The notes under the pieces: generated by a model
Database searches by the model: none
What the model saw: the letters and a program-made list of their open reading frames with translations, nothing else
What the model was told of the DNA's origin: nothing
Part shown: positions 5,632 through 6,913 of the stretch, one piece after another
Position numbering within the stretch: the stretch's first letter is position 1
Layout of the letters: each line of letters opens with the position of its first letter
Assembly (NCBI GenBank): GCA_947575935.1
Contig: CANPPM010000145.1
Span: 1 to 6,913, forward strand
Source: an uncultured Butyricicoccus sp.
GTDB lineage: Bacteria > Bacillota > Clostridia > Oscillospirales > Butyricicoccaceae
Length of the DNA stretch: 6,913 bases
Direction of reading: 5' to 3'
Translations under genes and position numbers: made by a program

Positions 5632-6913
5632 ATGAAAGTGGACGAATTTGTTGGCGTGAACCGGATCGATCAAGGCCAAGGGGGCAATCTGATGGTGCAT
5701 GGCTGGCCCCTGGAACAGTGCGTCGTCTCCGGACGGGATCGGGAAATCCTGCGGGCGCTTGGCATGAAGCTGCGGACCCTTGCGGAACGCTCCTGCGAAA
5801 AGGAGAAGATTGCCCTTTGGACCGCACACAACGATCTAAAAACAGAGCAGCCCGTGATTTTTATTGACTGTGAAAACGGCTGGAACGAAATTTTTCCGTG
5901 GAAGGAAACCATCCAATGCGAGGGAGAAATGGCCCAGGATTGGGAAATGTGGCTTCGCAAAGAAATTTACTGGGCGGAAACCATGAAAGATGATAAAGTC
6001 GTCGAAGCGAAGCTGTATTTGCCCTATCAGGCGGTCGATACCGGCTGGGGAATTGAAGAAGAACGCGTCGGCGACCCAACCAAGGGCGAGGCGTATGTTT
6101 GGAAATCGCCTCTGGCAGACCTGGAAGAGGATGCGTTTGAAGAACTGGATTTGTCGGAGCTGATCAAAACACCGGAAATCCGGGTGGATTGGGACGCCTC
6201 CAACCGCGCGTTTGAAACGGCAAAGGAGGTATTTGAGGGCCTGCTTGAGGTCGAGTTCCGGCATAAATGGTGGTGGTCCCCCGACCTTTCCCTGTCCTAT
6301 TCCAATCTGCGCGGCATGGAAAACATGATGTGCGACTTCTACGATTACCCGGACAAAGTACATGAAATGATGCGGCTGTTTACCGACGGCTATCTTGCTA
6401 AATTTGATTATCTGGAGCAAAATGGGCTGCTGCCGAACAACTGCGGGAGCATGTATATCGGATCGGGCGGTACCGGCTGGACGAGCGAACTGCATGCGAC
6501 GCCGGGCCAGGTGAAACTGATGGAAATGTGGGGCTTCAACGAGGCGCAGGAAACCAGCGAGGTCTCGCCGGAGATGGTGAAAGAGTTTATCCTGCCATAT
6601 CAGACGGAAATGGCCTCAAGATTTGGGCTGAACTATTACGGCTGCTGTGAGGGACTTGACCGCCGCTGGGAATATGTGAAGGCAGCGATCCCACGCCTGC
6701 GCCGCGTATCGGTATCCCAGTGGGCCGACAGCCGGAAAATGAGCGAGCTGCTTGGCGGCGATTACGTCTACTGCTATAAGGTCAGCCCGACTGACATCGC
6801 GGTACCAAACCCCGACGAGGAACACATCCGCCGCCGCCTGAATGAAGTTTTGTCCTACTGCAAACAGTGCGGCAATCGGGTCGAACTGCTGATGAAGGAC
6901 AACCACACCCTAG
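5632..6913 (+). CDS. URO-D/cobalamin-independent methionine synthase-like protein (3' end outside window)
   Basis: The frame is open to the window edge, giving 427 residues. It matches the broad family annotated as uroporphyrinogen decarboxylase/MetE-like, TIM-barrel proteins that include methyltransferases. Visible family segments are RDREILRALGMKLRTLAE (35-52), IALWTAHNDLKTEQPVIFID (60-79), LRGMENMMCDFYDYPDKVHE (226-245), the loop IGSGGTGWTSELHA (276-289), WGFNEAQETSEVSPEMVKEF (300-319), FGLNYYGCCEGLD (331-343), LRRVSVSQWAD (356-366) and the final KDNHTL. Only the last few tens of residues seem missing. The Cys338-Cys339-Glu340 motif may bind metal or take part in methyl transfer. It is not a heme-pathway HemE: the catalytic pattern and context differ. 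The ATG at 5632 has GAAAGGA 12 bases ahead; a second ATG at 5692 (after AAGGGGG) would drop a 20-residue extension. It is likely co-expressed with the symporter. A demethylase role is inference. Confidence 0.85.
   Translation, partial: MKVDEFVGVNRIDQGQGGNLMVHGWPLEQCVVSGRDREILRALGMKLRTLAERSCEKEKIALWTAHNDLKTEQPVIFIDCENGWNEIFPWKETIQCEGEMAQDWEMWLRKEIYWAETMKDDKVVEAKLYLPYQAVDTGWGIEEERVGDPTKGEAYVWKSPLADLEEDAFEELDLSELIKTPEIRVDWDASNRAFETAKEVFEGLLEVEFRHKWWWSPDLSLSYSNLRGMENMMCDFYDYPDKVHEMMRLFTDGYLAKFDYLEQNGLLPNNCGSMYIGSGGTGWTSELHATPGQVKLMEMWGFNEAQETSEVSPEMVKEFILPYQTEMASRFGLNYYGCCEGLDRRWEYVKAAIPRLRRVSVSQWADSRKMSELLGGDYVYCYKVSPTDIAVPNPDEEHIRRRLNEVLSYCKQCGNRVELLMKDNHTL

Noticed and set aside
5566..6906. 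Long - strand open frames opposite the URO-D-like gene
   Set aside because: They are mirror frames of a clear + strand gene with strong family motifs, and have no ribosome binding sites.
5632..6913. HemE, heme-pathway uroporphyrinogen decarboxylase
   Set aside because: The motifs match the larger MetE/URO-D-like group, it is longer than HemE, and the neighbours are a symporter and an AraC regulator rather than heme genes.

Overview
The window looks like Firmicutes/Clostridia DNA, most likely from a gut spore-former of the Oscillospirales (Ruminococcaceae) type. The evidence is a stand-alone protein resembling the Spo0A DNA-binding domain, strong AGGAGG ribosome binding sites, moderately high GC genes separated by AT-rich regulatory DNA, and a URO-D/MetE-like protein of a kind familiar from anaerobic Clostridia. 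The genus cannot be fixed from this sequence. I saw no rRNA, tRNA, CRISPR array or insertion sequence.

Left part (1-2503, all + strand): the C-terminal 439 residues of a methyl-accepting chemotaxis protein overlap by 4 bases (ATGA) a small lipoprotein with an FMN-binding-type domain. The two are therefore probably translated together and may form a sensory pair. A 289-base gap follows. It holds a hairpin and a coding-like but startless reading frame that may be a gene remnant. Next comes a 144-151 residue protein resembling the Spo0A C-terminal DNA-binding domain, with no receiver domain.

Middle (2504-3891): a 10-bp hairpin separates that gene from a convergent AraC-family regulator on the - strand. 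The regulator most plausibly starts at a GTG with a good SD and an extended -10 promoter. A 417-base AT-rich divergent region between the regulator and the symporter carries a promoter for each direction, a near-perfect 12-nt inverted repeat, a perfect 12-bp palindrome and several GCACAAA direct repeats.

Right part (3892-6913, + strand): a sodium:solute symporter very similar to E. coli YidK is followed, after two tandem hairpins, by a URO-D/cobalamin-independent methionine synthase-like protein that runs off the end of the window. The layout (divergent AraC regulator, SSS symporter, URO-D-like protein) suggests an inducible uptake and methyl-transfer (possibly demethylation) locus. The substrate is unknown, and no corrinoid protein or reactivase lies in the window. 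This is the most interesting system here, but its function is inference.
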